A DNA stretch of 64,000 bases from Eutreptiella sp. 'Long Island Sound 2002' (GCA_964036045.1 OZ038380.1:184164185-184228184); one strand, 5' to 3'; positions 9,101-19,763 are shown, numbered from the stretch's first letter. The notes: generated from the letters alone by a model not told the origin. Numbers and translations: made by a program.

Positions 9101-9480
9101 TTGACCTCCATGTGTCGTATTTGCCTGGAAAACATAACACGGTAGCGGATGCTCTGAGCCGATGGGCTTACCCCGCCTCAGAGGGGCTGCAAAGTACCAA
9201 CATCCATGGTACGGAGCAGGACCGCCATGTCATCATCGAATGGGATCAGGAAGAAAAGAAACTCATTCGACGTGCATGCATGCAGTGCGCTGTTAAACAG
9301 CACGTATTGCCGTGTCACGACATCACGGCCATCACAGATCCAGCGCATGCTCACGAGATCTGCACCAAAACGCTGAAAGTCGTGGAAAAAGTCACCGATC
9401 CTTCCTCAGGGAGTGTGAAACGGTTTGACTATACCCGACGAGTAAGTAGATTTCGGTTGATCCAGGGCATTAAGCGTTGA
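6076..9480 (+). CDS. pol: Pol of element B: protease, Dam-like MTase, RT, RNase H
   Basis: In frame with Gag, 1134 codons after the UAG up to TGA 9478-9480. Counting from 6076: aspartic protease with CDNGSE at about 78-83 and LGHPWL at about 160; a Dam-like methyltransferase segment at about 253-378 with WINPPF at 303-308 and AILVVPLWDDKPWF downstream; a Ser/Asp-rich linker; reverse transcriptase with VLDLRHGFHQ (Asp 678) and YIDD at 743-746; RNase H with RTDASRYAIG (Asp 909) and TDHRSLEYW at about 976. The protein would process Gag, copy the RNA to DNA and remove the RNA strand. The terminal TGA is a CGA in element A, so it is a nonsense mutation and cuts the integrase off. A GTG at 6205 would be the first conventional alternative start. 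Confidence 0.88.
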   Translation, partial: GSHENCPSPGDFRHDPQIPDRPLLDVGSLVSSPLDPAADPSVVVDEVGVQSKHRARQFVTKLWVSDCKGNFHLATCLCDNGSEVNLQSNSFLPDDCVFESPHPVTLEGVSGHSLAGGQRGCYISTHLVAQDLWEEQNVEEVVLKDDYFYRADIKYDLYLGHPWLRKNRVAPVGHRRCFLLESGPLERPEFRFLHAGFKSAEEFLKQKVTPKFGEDVTIAEVNGSADYSQELECLRRDSQPRRPSRWHSSSYRVVDKWRDAICEYFHEHHSFWPQYDAFANRMNKRFDKHFSDAWTHKWDKKLWINPPFHLIQQVIHKIKQDKTQAILVVPLWDDKPWFQELQDICVDYIELPRKIKLYARDDTGPLPQRSWSSLAFLVDGKLSDSNSADSSTDSCVGSESEVERGTDDESIFSDFCPSDTQGDSTSNGSASSPSSPIRSTSKRIFSARARKNLQSRRKFRVFYEKPPVEAFMHPFEDLDHEENLWDFDTRPTYLQEAVDTDLFRDIRKKILPAKAEEVAKVFSTAIPGDQVDTELCSKSREKIFEERKDTTLSGKLIKDPPVRGQFGEAFIELREGYKAKKQRPYENHGHKHEILRKIIERNLREFGWLEGCLTSEWCCSPFTVPKPPPADQNTIDGWRMVVDFRNLNAETKADSHPLPLIEEEIAKRERGRLFSVLDLRHGFHQMPLRKDSRPLTCMCTPCGPVQWTVMPMGLKNAPSFFPRMMEDVLFTTHPELRAFVSVYIDDIIIATEGEGLTEAELVALHEKQLNQVLDILDANQLICGPKKGKLFLKSVEFCGSLLENGTRRPSPGKLVAIQKWKRPETITELRGFLGCCNFYHTFVPNYAKFAAPLTELLKVGRDAGKAGSKVRVKWTDECEEAFHHLKAALCEVATLHVPQFDRPFYIRTDASRYAIGAVLEQVDEATGDHYPLAFWSRKLAPRQMQWSPREQETYAIICALKKYQSWVGTNRVEVLTDHRSLEYWATEHIDTVASPAGRRARWHEFLSLFDLHVSYLPGKHNTVADALSRWAYPASEGLQSTNIHGTEQDRHVIIEWDQEEKKLIRRACMQCAVKQHVLPCHDITAITDPAHAHEICTKTLKVVEKVTDPSSGSVKRFDYTRRVSRFRLIQGIKR

Positions 9481-10836
9481 GATCCCGCCAAAACTCCACC
9501 CCTGCCTAAAGATTCCCTGATAATCCGTGACTGGACGTCCGATTACCTGCAGGATCCCATGTTTAAAGAGGTCTTTGGAAATCTCCAATCCAAAGATGCT
9601 CACAAGGATGGGATTTTTGCTGAGTACTCGTTGGATGGGGGGAAGCTGTGGATGGAGGGTAAATTGTGTGTGCCAGACGCCCTAGCCCCCCGAGTGTTAA
9701 ACTGGTGGCACAAATGGGAGTCCCCCCACGCACATGGCCGTCGACTGTGGTCGATGATTAAGCATAGGTTGTTTGGATCGAGGCTCTACACTCATTGCAT
9801 GAAAGTAGCTGCCGGATGTGCCCAATGTGCTGTCTCGACGCCCCCCAGCGCAAAGAAGCACGGCCATCTGAGGCCTCATCCTATTCCGGAGCGCCTCTTT
9901 AACAGAGTCACCAGTGATTTCTTGTATCTCGGTGAACTCGATGACGAAGAGTGCCATTGGACTAATAAAAAAGTCAATGGTGTGCTCCTTATTCAGTGCC
10001 GTCATTCCGGCTACATTCAAGTGTTGCCTTGCAACATTGAGTCGATGACTGGCAAGGCTGCCGCCAAGTGGTGCGCGCAGACCTGGATGGGAGGCTGGGA
10101 CGTCCCATCCGAGGTGGTCACGGATTCAGGCAAAGAGTACACCTCCGAATGGTGGAGAGAATTATGTGCTCGCCTTGGAATCCACCATCTCCGATGTGAA
10201 ATCCACTCGCATCGAGCGCTGCCTGGCGAAAGAGCCGGCCGCTCAATAATAAATATGCTTCGTAAGGAGCTCGCGAGTGAAAAGGATTTCCATTGGATGG
10301 AAGTTCTCTTCGCATTGCTTCGCCGTTACCACAACACGCCTTTGTATCATGGCCTTTCTCCAAATGAAATTGTCTTTGGACGAAAGAAGTGTTGGTGGAA
10401 CATGCCGTTGAATAATCCTCGCCCCTGTAAAGATGCTTCGCTGTTTTTGGACGAAGTCCAACGAGCAGATAAATCTGTGTCGAAATTAATCGAGAAGCAT
10501 CAAGCTGACTGGCTTTGGGTCCAGAATCAAGGCCGAAAAAACCCCCACAATTTTGAGGTCGATGATCGAGTTTGGCTTCGAAAATCCGAAACCACCCTGG
10601 ACGGAGATGACAAGCTTCTTCCCTTGTGGGAGGGGCCATTCGCTGTTACAGCGCGTCTTGGTGAGAACAGGTGGAGGATTCGTGTGGATGTCAGCAGGGA
10701 AATTGACGTTTCGGGTGATCGCCTCAAGAGAGAGATCCCCTCCCCCAAGGATCGGGTTAAACCCCTTCTGGACTGCAAAACACTTGTCCGATCGGGTCAT
10801 CGAAGGGGGAAAGTACGAACTCAAGAGGATTGTTGA
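9481..10836 (+). pseudogene. pol: Integrase part of element B Pol, separated by a nonsense codon
   Basis: Continuation of Pol in the same frame after the TGA. It contains an H...H...C-x2-C zinc domain (HKWESPHAHG, then CAQC) and the integrase core with its D, D, E residues: TSD in RVTSDFLYLG, D in VVTDSGKEY, and E in LPGERAGR, with 35 residues between the last two as in retroviral integrases. A C-terminal SH3-like region (DRVWLRKSE...WEGPF) follows. The frame is lost near 10769, where B has two bases fewer than A (CCCTTCTGG against CCCTTTTTTGG), so it ends in unrelated residues at TGA 10834-10836. The chromodomain lies in another frame just downstream. Confidence 0.87.
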
Positions 10837-11257
10837 AGCAAGACGTGACGCCAAGGGCGAATGGGAATTTCTGTGTGAGTGGAGGGGCTTTGATTCCAGT
10901 CACAACAACTGGGAACCAGCCCAATCTTTTGTCCATGGGTACACCAAGGGGTTCATCGACTTCTTCAAGAAGCACCCCGAAATTGGTGTACTCCTGACAG
11001 ATTGTTTGTCGAAACCAGACAGACAAGTGGAGAGCGACGGAAAACGACCTGTGGTGAATCGAGATCCAGCCTTTTACGGCCCTCAGCAGCCACATTCCAG
11101 GGCTGATCCGTCGATCCCCCCTCCTGCGGTCAGGCCAGCCCAGGAGCCAAATGAGGACCAAGCTTCAAGTTCGGCCGCTGATTTGCAGCGCCCAAGCCGT
11201 ACGAGGGCCAGACCAGACAGGTTGGTGGTCACATGTATTCGTGCTTGGCCGAATTGA
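10770..11257 (+). pseudogene. pol: Chromodomain tail of element B Pol, frameshifted
   Basis: Reading frame 2 continues the homology after the 2-bp loss. YELKRIVEARRDAKGEWEFL and CEWRGFDSSHNNWEP form a chromodomain with the typical aromatic residues (Y, W, W) and the 'N.WEP' motif. About 100 residues follow with a Pro-rich, basic end and a stop at TGA 11255-11257. In chromoviruses this domain binds modified histone tails and steers integration. The corresponding part of element A (16953-17957) is in frame with its integrase C-terminus, which shows that the shift is a lesion of B. Confidence 0.85.
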
Positions 11258-12882
11258 GAAGCCATCCTACCACATTCTGCTCAATCCACTGTTCATTCTT
11301 TCTGTTTATGTCATGATGTGGAGAACTGCGAATGTTTGATAATTTGACGTCAATCAACTTTTCTTTGGTCTCCGTTCGGCAGACAAGGCGTAGATACGCT
11401 GACGGAGTGTGCTGCCGTGTTCAGAAAAAACCAAACTCAGGCTTAATTCAGGCAGATTCGGGGTAATCTTGTCTCTGTTGGTCTGTGCATCTTTGGAATT
11501 TGGCTACTCGTGCAGATGGAAGCAAATGTACATAATCAAAACGCTGGCCAGCGACATTCACCCCTACAGGTATCCCCTGTAGTACTGGCTGCACCAGATG
11601 CGACGCCAGGAACTCAGATCTTACCTTCATTTGCTGTGATGCTAACGCCAAAGTCCAGATTCAGATCCAGGATCCTCAAATTTACCTTGAATTTCTCAGG
11701 TTTGTCCATCATTCTGCCACTGTTGTACGAAACCCAGACGTCACTTGTTCAGACAATCTTCATCTAGGAGCTCTAGGGACTTCTAACAGCAACCTCTGAA
11801 GTCCGTAAGCTTCGTTGTATTTTTGGCACACGCCAATGTGAGCTCAATCCGACCAGAAACTGTCGAATCCAAGTGTCTTGTGGGACTCCATCGAAAGATT
11901 GGCCTTGTCCAAGTCGATTGACACCGCCGCCACTGTAAATTCGGTGTCTCTCAGTTATATACTGTCAGTAAAGCGCCTTCAGCGAACCTTCGGCGCGTTA
12001 CATGCCAAGGATCCAGGGCTATCATGTCCCATCATGATGCATCATCACATGATCCACATTTTGATAGAATCTGTTAGATGCTCGCGAACCAACGTGCCGG
12101 AAAGCACAATTGAGCTGAATGAACGACAATATATATTAACTCTAGTCTAAACGAAAGTGTTAGTAGTTTCAGTTGTACACATTCCGCTTCATTTCACCTC
12201 CATCTCATGAATTTGCTGATTTTAGGACAATTTAGATTGATTTCCTTGTCATCTCCTCTCATTCCTTGGAGATCTGTTTAGATCTAAGTGAACAGAAGAA
12301 CATCTCTACCTTCGGTGGTTCACTTAGGGTCTGTAGACTACATGTGTATTTGTTTAACCTTTCTGTGATTGCTTAATCCCCTCAATCTCTGCCCAAATTC
12401 ATTCTCAATTTTGCTGAATCTTGTGATCATCCACCAGATGCGTCTAATCTGAAGCACATGCTGTACTTTTCAGAACGGGAAAAGCGGGAATAACACGATG
12501 TAGAGTTCGGCGAGGACACCGTAGCGTGCCCGCGACAGCGAAACTGTGCCAGAGCGCTGAGATGTCACTCCAATTCTTGATCCCCCCACTCAATCCATCA
12601 ATAATATACCTCATTCTCAACCAATGCATGGTTTGGTATCGATTCTCGATACGTTTACATGCTTTTTAGCCCTTGACCTAATATTTTACTGCACGGAGGA
12701 CTGTTCGTCACTTCTCATTCTGTCTCATTTCAGGTTCATCCACCCTGATTCAGTGCCAATTCAGCCCAAATCAGGTCAGATCAAGCAGATTTCGCCCCAT
12801 CGAGGTTACATTTCTATGTTTTTCTGGGACTTACCCGCACTACGTTCTTCGTTGACGTAGCGACACACCCCAGTGTGTTTTT
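11258..12882 (+). other. Element B 3' internal non-coding region
   Basis: About 1.6 kb between the pol stop and the polypurine tract, without a convincing ORF on either strand. It is conserved in element A (18151-19753) with mostly point differences and small indels. It contains a possible hairpin GCGCC...GGCGC (11973-11996), present in both copies. No env-like frame is seen. Confidence 0.75.
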
Positions 12883-12892
12883 GGAGGGGGAG
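12883..12892 (+). promoter_or_regulatory. Polypurine tract of element B
   Basis: GGAGGGGGAG directly abuts the TGTAAG start of the 3' LTR, the position where plus-strand DNA synthesis is primed. An identical tract precedes the 3' LTR of element A at 19754-19763. Confidence 0.9.
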
Positions 12893-13424
12893 TGTAAGTG
12901 CGGCTAGCCCCATCTGCTCAGATTTTCAGACATTCTGCCCAGATTGGCTACATTTTGGTCATTTTCTTTGCTTCGGCGGAATTGCCGCCTCGCAGCTCAG
13001 TCACAGGATATTTCCTATATATTTCTGATATGCCGGATTTGATTCCGCGGTCCATTTCCCGTAAATCCGCCGCGTTCCGCTATTTTAGCTGGAATCGCCA
13101 TTTGCCGCTGACGCGCGCTCGCGGGCCAGATCGGCCAAACATTTTTACATAAATGGATTATTTAAATTCTTTCAGACAGTTTTGGACACTCAGATGTATT
13201 TAGAATAATTCGCATCAATTTTCTTCATAGACTGGGATTTTCTGCCGGATAACAATCAGCATGGACCTTGCTTCTGTTGTCGCTGCTCTCGCCTCTGTTG
13301 GTGTCCGAGTATCCGGTTCTACCCCCAATAACAACATCCAGGGAGACTCCTCGCGTGCCTGCCCCACTGGCCTTGCCGGCCCCGAGCCCTCCGGCACCCA
13401 CAACGACCCAGGGCAGCACTTTCA
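12893..13424 (+). repeat. Element B 3' LTR
   Basis: 532 bp, identical to the 5' LTR except at three positions (one G/T near 2747, one C/T near 3099, one T/C near 3150 in 5' LTR coordinates). It begins TGTAAGTGCGG, ends GCACTTTCA and is followed by the TGCAG duplication. It also holds an ATG-initiated copy of the Gag N-terminus (13261). Confidence 0.96.
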
Positions 13425-13429
13425 TGCAG
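13425..13429 (+). repeat. Target-site duplication, right copy (TGCAG)
   Basis: Second copy of the 5-bp duplication. It is followed directly by AGGTGAATG, the exact continuation of the element A coding sequence that stops at 2671. Confidence 0.97.
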
Positions 13430-15477
13430 AGGTGAATGGGAGTGCCGATTACTCCTGAGAGTTAGAATGTCTTCGTAGGGACTCCCAGCCACGACGCCCT
13501 TCGCGCTGGCACTCTTCATCCTACAGAGTTGTCGACAAATGGCGCGATACAATTTGTGAATATTTTTATGAACACCATTCCTTTTGGCCACAGTATGATG
13601 CCTTTGCTAACCGCGAGAACAAGCGCTTTGACAAGCATTTTCGCGACGCTTAGACCCATAAATGGGACAAGAAGTTGTGGATTAATCCTCCGTTTCACTT
13701 AATCCAGCAGGTCATCCACAAAATCAAGCAAGATAAAACCCAGGCGATTTTAGTTGTGCCCTTGTGGGACGACAAGCCTTGGTTTCAGGAATTGCAAGAC
13801 ATTTGTGTAGATTACATCGAACTTCCCAGGAAGATTAAGCTGTATGCCAGGGACGACACAGGTCCCCTGCCACAGCGGTCCTGGAGTTCGCTTGCATTCC
13901 TGGTGGATGGAAAGCTTTCTGACTCTGATTCTGCTGATTCTAGTACTGATTCCTGTGTTGGGTCTGAATCTGAGGTTGAGCGTGGTACTGATGATGAATC
14001 TATTTTTTCTGATTTTTGTCCGTCAGATACCCAAGGTGATCCAACGTCAAATGGATCCGCCTCGTCTCCCTCTTCCCCAATACGATCGACATCGAAAAGA
14101 ATCTTCAGTGCACGGGCGAAGAAAAATTTTAAATCGCGCCGCAAATTCAGAGTTTTTTATGAAAAACCCCGTGTGGAAGCTTTCATAGATCCTTTCGAGG
14201 AGCTGGATCACGAAGAGAATCTCTGGAATGTCGACACTCGACCCACCTATCTTCAAGAGGCAGTTGATACGGACCTTTTTAGGGACATCCGTAAGAAGAT
14301 TCTTCCTGCCAAAGCCGAAGAAGTCGCCAAAGTTTTTTCGACAGTAATTCCTGGCGATCAGGTGGACACTGAATTGTGTTCCAAGAAAAGAGACAAGATT
14401 TTTGAGGAACGGAAGGACACAACCCTTTCGGGGAAGTTGATCAAAGACCCCCCTGTCCGTGGGCAGTTCGGTGAAGCCTTCATCGAGCTTCGTGAAGGTT
14501 ACAAGGCGAAGAAACAGCGTCCTTATGAGAACCATGGACACAAACATGAGATACTCAGAAAAATAATCGAGAGAAATCTCAGGGAATTTGGTTGGCTTGA
14601 GGGTTGTATGACCAGCGAGTGGTGCTGTGCCCCCTTCACAGTCCCGAAGCCGCCGCCTGCAGACCAGAACACTATCGATGGTTGGCGAATGGTTGTTGAT
14701 TTTCGCAACCTCAACGCCGAAACCAAGGCGGATTCACACCCCCTGCCCCTCATTGAGGAGGAAATCGCCAAGAGGGCAAGAGGTCGTTTGTTTTCTGTGC
14801 TGGATCTCCGTCACGGCTTTCACCAAATGCCGTTGAGGAAGGACAGCCGACCTCTCACCTGTATGTGCACGCCATGTGGCCCAGTCCAGTGGACGGTCAT
14901 GCCCATGGGCCTGAAGAACGCCCCTTCGTTTTTTCAAAGAATGATGGAGGATGTGCTTTTTACAGCTCATCCTGAGCTTCGTGCCTTCGTGAGTGTGTAC
15001 ATAGATGACATAATCATCGCGACGGAGGGGGAGGGACTGACCGAAGCCGAGCTGGTGGCCCTACATGAAAAGCAGCTGAACCAGGTTTTGGACATTCTTG
15101 ATGCCAATCAGCTGATTTGTGGGCCAAAGAAGGGAAAACTATTTTTAAAATCAGTCGAATTTTGTGGTTCTCTCCTTGAGAATGGCACCCGACGACCCAG
15201 TCCAGGGAAGCTCGTTGCTATTCAGAAGTGGAAGCGCCCTGAGACGATCACGGAATTGAGAGGATTCCTGGGTTGTTGCAATTTTTACCACACTTTTGTG
15301 CCGAATTATGCCAAATTTGCTGCCCCCCTCACTGAATTATTGAAGGTAGGGAGAGATGCGGGCAAGGCAGGTTCAAAGGTTCGTGTCAAGTGGACTGACG
15401 AGTGCGAGGAGGCCTTCCATCAATTGAAGGCGGCCCTCTGCGAAGTCGCCACGTTGCATGTGCCGAAATTTGACTGA
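13430..15477 (+). pseudogene. pol: Pol of element A: Dam-like MTase and RT, with nonsense codons
   Basis: Continuation of A's Pol in frame 1. There are stops at TGA 13456-13458 (CAA in B), TAG 13651-13653 (TGG in B) and TGA 15475-15477 (CGA in B). Between the second and third stops is a 600-codon open stretch. It holds the methyltransferase core WINPPF and LVVPLWDDKPWF, the Ser/Asp-rich linker and a complete reverse transcriptase palm with LDLRHGFHQ and YIDD. Most of the methyltransferase segment is conserved apart from the two nonsense codons. Confidence 0.88.
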
Positions 15478-16926
15478 CCCTTCTACATAAGAACCGACGC
15501 TTCTAGGTACGCGATCGGAGCTGTCCTTGAACAGGTTGATGAAGCCACAGGTGATCATTACCCTCTTGCATTTTGGTCTCGGAAGCTAGCCCCACGCAAA
15601 ATGCAATGGTCGCCGCGTGAGCAAGAAACCTACGCCATAATCTGTGCTTTGAAAAAGTACCAATCGTGGGTTGGCACCAATCGAGTCGAAGTCCTGACGG
15701 ATCATCGATCTCTGGAGTATTGGGCCACCGAACACATTGATACTGTCGCGAGCCCAGCTGGTCGACGGGCCAGATGGCATGAATTTCTCAGTCTGTTTGA
15801 CCTCCATGTGTCGTATCTGCCTGGAAAACACAACACGGTAGCGGATGCTCTGAGCCGATGGGCTTACCCCGCTTCAGAGGGGCTGCAAAGTACCAACATC
15901 CATGGTACGGAGCAGGACCGCCACGTCGTAATCGAGTGGGATCAGGAAGAAAAAAAGCTCCTACGACGTGAATGCATGCAATGCGCTGTTCAACAGCATG
16001 CATTACCGTGCCATGACATCACGGCCTTTTCAGATCCGGCGCATGCTCATGAAATTATAACCAAATCACTGAAAGTCGTGGAAAAAGTCACCGATCCCTC
16101 CTCAGGGAGTGTGAAACGGTTTGACTATACCCGACGTGTAAGTGGATTTCGGTTGATTCAGGGCATTAAGCGTCGAGATCCGGCCAAAACTCCACCCCTG
16201 CCGAAAGATTCCCTGATCATCCGTGACTGGACGTCCGATTATCTGCATGATTCCATGTTTAAAGAGGTCTTTGAGAATCTCAAATCCAAAGATGCTCACA
16301 AGGATGGAATCTTTGCTGAATATTCGTTGGATGGGGGGAAGCTGTGGATGGAGGGTAAATTGTGCGTACCAGACGCCCTGGCCCCCCGAGTGTTAAACTG
16401 GTGGCACAAATGGGAGTCCCCCCACGCACATGGCCGTAGATTATGGTCGATGATTAAACATAGGTTGTTTGGCTCAAGGCTATATACTCATTGTATGAAA
16501 GTAGCCGCCGGATGTGCCCAATGTGCTGTCGCGACACCACCCAGCGCGAAGAAGCACGGCCATCTGAGGCCACACCCTATTCCGGAGCGCCTCTTTAACA
16601 GAGTCACCAGTGATTTTTTCTATCTTGGTGAACTCGACGACGAAGAGTGCCATTGGACGAATAAAAAAGTCAATGGTGTGCTCCTTATTCAGTGCCGTCA
16701 TTCCGGCTACATACAGGTGTTGCCTTGTAACATCGAGTCGATGACTGGCAAGGCTGCCGCCAAATGGTGCGCGCAGACCTGGATGGGAGGTTGGGACGTC
16801 CCATCCGAGGTGGTTACGGACTCAGGCAAAGAGTACACCTCCGAATGGTGGAGAGAATTATGTGCTCGCCTTGGAATCCACCACCTCAGGTGTGAAATCC
16901 ACTCGCATCGAGCGCTGCCTGGTTAA
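15478..16926 (+). pseudogene. pol: RNase H and integrase core of element A, broken at the catalytic Glu
   Basis: Same frame, open to TAA 16924-16926. It carries the RNase H motifs (RTDASRYAIG partly upstream of the first ATG, TDHRSLEYW), the H/C zinc domain and the first two integrase catalytic Asp residues (TSDFFYLG, VVTDSGKEY). The stop falls in the codon of the catalytic Glu: CCT GGT TAA here against CCT GGC GAA in element B. A net 2-bp gain over the next 30 bases also shifts the frame. Confidence 0.87.
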
Positions 16927-17957
16927 AGGCAGCCGGCCGCTCTGTTATAAATATGCTTCGTAAGGAGCTCGCGAGTGAAAAAGATTTCCATTGGCTTGAA
17001 GTTCTCTTCGCATTGCTTCGCCGTTACCACAACACGCCTTTGTACCATGGCCTTTCTCCAAATGAAATTGTCTTTGGACGAAAGAAGTGTTGGTGGAACA
17101 TGCCGTTGAATAATCCTCGCCCTTGTAAAGATGCTTCGTTGTTTTTGGACGAAATCCAACGAGCAGAAAAAACTGTCTCGAAATTAATCGATAAGCATCG
17201 AGCTGACTGGCTTTGGGTCCAGAATCAAGGCCGAAAAAACCCCCACAATTTTGAAGTCGATGATCGAGTTTGGCTTCGAAAATCCGAAACCACCCTGGAC
17301 GGAGATGATAAGCTTCTTCCCTTGTGGGAGGGGCCATTCGCTGTTACAGCGCGTCTAGGTGAGAACAGGTGGAGAATTCGTGTGGATGTCAGCAGGGAAA
17401 TTGATGTTTCGGGCGATCGCCTCAAGAGAGAGATCCCCTCCCCCAAGGATCGGGTTAAACCCCTTTTTTGGACTTCGAAATTTTTGTCCGATCGGGTCAT
17501 CGAAGGGGGGAAGTACGAACTCAAGCGGATTTTAGAAGCAAGACGTGACGGAAAGGGCGAATGGGAATTTCTATGTGAGTGGAGGGGCTTTGATTCCAGT
17601 CACAACAACTGGGAACCAGCCCATTCTTTTGTCCATGGGTACACCAAGGGGTTCATCGACTTCCTCAAGAAGCACCCCGAAATTGGCGTACTCCTGACAG
17701 ACTGTCTGTCGAAACCAGACAGACAGGTGAAGAGCGACGGAAAAAGACCTGTGGTGAATCGAGATCCAGCCTTTTACGGCCCTCAGCAGCCACATTCCAG
17801 GGCTGATCCGTCGATCCCCCCTCCTGCGGTCAGGCCAGCCCAGGAGCCAAATGAGGACCAAGCTTCAAGTTCGGCCGCTGATTTGCAGCGCCCAAGCCGT
17901 ACGAGGGCCAGACCAGACAGGTTGGTGGTCACATGTATTCGTGCTTGGCCGAATTGA
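16927..17957 (+). pseudogene. pol: Integrase C-terminus and chromodomain of element A
   Basis: Homology resumes in frame 3 (open from 16953) with MLRKELASEKDFHW, the SH3-like WEGPF region and an intact chromodomain (KYELKRILEARR...CEWRGFDSSHNNWEP). It ends at TGA 17955-17957. Here the join between integrase and chromodomain (PLFWTSKFLSDRV) is undamaged, unlike in element B. Confidence 0.86.
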
Positions 17958-17958
17958 G

Positions 17959-18150
17959 GGAGATCCGTCGTGACTTGAGTCGCCGACGCCATAATTTGGG
18001 TAACAGTCGTCTAGTCCAGGGCGTCATGGCACTCGTCGCTAGGGCTCAAGGGTGTAGGTTCGAAACCCTTGCATGTCCAACTCCTACAAAAGCTCCAGCC
18101 TCGCCCCGTCGACCACTTATTCCAATGTGAGTGTTCTGACGACTTGAAAA
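17959..18150 (+). repeat. 192-bp segment present in A, absent from B, with tRNA-like B box
   Basis: Directly after the pol stop, A carries about 192 bp that B lacks; the flanking sequences (GAATTGAG and CCACATTCTGC) match on both sides. It includes GGTTCGAAACC (18057-18067), close to a polymerase III B box, and an upstream segment with the spacing of a tRNA body. It may be a tRNA-derived insertion in A or a deletion in B. No clear target duplication was found. Confidence 0.5.
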
Positions 18151-19753
18151 AACCACATTCTGCTCAATCCACTGTTCATTCTTCCTGATTACGTGATGAT
18201 GTGGAGAACTGCGAATGTTTGATAATTTGACGTCAATCAACTTTTCTTTGGTCTCCGTTCGGCAGACAAGGCGTAGATACGCTGCCGAAAGCCACGGAGT
18301 GTGCTGCCGTGTTCAGAAAAAACCAAACTCAGGCTTAATTCAGGCAGATTCGGGGTAATCTTGTCTCTGTTGGTCTGTGCATCTTTGGAATTTGGCTACT
18401 CGTGCAGATGGAAGCAAATGTACATAGTAAAAACGCTGGCCAGCGACATTCACCCCTACAGGCACCCCCTGTAGTTCTCGCCGCACCAGTTGCGACGCGA
18501 GGAACTCAGATCTTACCTTCATTTGCCGTGATGCTGAAGTCAAAGTCCAGATTCAGATCCAGATTCCTTGAATTTACCTTGAATTTCTCAGGTTTGTCCT
18601 TCATTCTGCCATTGTTGCACGAAACCCCGACGTCAATTGTTCAGACAACCTTCAGACAGAGGCTCTAGGGACTTCTAAAAGCAACCTCTGAAGTCCGTAA
18701 GCTTCAGTGTATTTTTGGCACACGCCAATGTGAGCTCAATCCGACCTGAAACTGTCGAAAATGGTGAATCCAAGTGTCTTGTGGGACTCAATCGAAAGAT
18801 GGGCCTTGTCCAAGTCGATTGACACCGTCGCCACTGTAAATAAAGAACTATTCGGTGTCTCTCAGTTATATACTGTCAGTAAAGCGCCTTCAGCGAACCT
18901 TCGGCGCGTTACATGCCAAGGATCCAGGGCTATCATGTCCCATCATGATGCATCATCACATGATCCACATTTTCAATGAATCTGTTGGATGCTCGCGAAC
19001 CAACGTGCCGGAAAACATAACTCAGCTGAATAAACGACAATATATATTAACTCTAGTCTAAACGAAAGTGTTAGTAGTTTTAGTTCTAGACATTCCGCGG
19101 CATTTCACCTTCATCTTAGGGAATTTGCCTCATTTTAGGACATTTTAGGTTAATTTCCTTGTCATCTCCTCTCATTCAACGAAGGTCTGTTCACTTAGGA
19201 CTTGCAGACTACATTTGTATTTGTTTTCCCTCTCTGTGATTGTTTCATCCCCTTCATCCCTGCCCAAATTGACTCTCAATCTTGCTGAATCTAGTGATCA
19301 TCCACCAGATGCGCCAAATCTGAAGCACATGCTGCACTTTACAGAACGAGAAAAGCGGGAGTAACACGATGTAGAGTTCGGCGAGGACACCGTAGCGTGC
19401 CCGCGACAGCGAAACTGTGCCAGAGCGCTGAGATGTCACTCCATTTCTTGATTCCCCCACTCAATCCACCAATAATCTACCTCATTCTCAACCAGTGCAT
19501 GGTTTGGTATCGATTCTCGATACGTTTACATGCTTTTTAGCCCTTAACCTAATGTTTTACTGCACGGAGGACTGTTCGTCACTTCTCATTCTGTCTCATT
19601 TCAGGTTCATCCATCCTGATTCAGTGCCAATTCAGTCCAAATCAGTTCAGATCAAGCAGATTTCGCCCCATCGAGACTACATTTCTATTTTTTTCTGGGA
19701 CTTACCCGCACTACGTTCTTCGTTGACGTAGCGACACACCCCAGTGTGTTTTT
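18151..19753 (+). other. Element A 3' internal non-coding region
   Basis: Homologous to 11280-12882 of element B with scattered substitutions and small indels. No convincing ORF is seen. Confidence 0.75.
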
Positions 19754-19763
19754 GGAGGGGGAG
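19754..19763 (+). promoter_or_regulatory. Polypurine tract of element A
   Basis: GGAGGGGGAG directly precedes the LTR, identical to that of element B. Confidence 0.9.

Larger units (their letters stand above)
2672..13424 (+). mobile_element. Chromovirus element B, complete nested copy
   Basis: A complete Ty3/gypsy chromovirus of 10,753 bp. The order is 5' LTR, primer-binding site, gag, in-frame UAG, protease, Dam-like methyltransferase, reverse transcriptase, RNase H, integrase, chromodomain, about 1.6 kb without ORFs, polypurine tract and 3' LTR. The LTRs are both 532 bp and differ at three positions by my reading, so insertion was recent. It lies in the same orientation inside a related element. 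Two lesions disable Pol: TGA at 9478-9480, where A has CGA, and a 2-bp loss near 10769. Gag and the protease-RNase H part are intact. Confidence 0.96.

Noticed and set aside
12898-13152. 84-codon ORFs inside the LTRs (2677-2931 and 12898-13152)
   Set aside because: They begin at the LTR edge, cover the U3 region upstream of the likely transcription start, and are not kept in frame in the LTR of element A.
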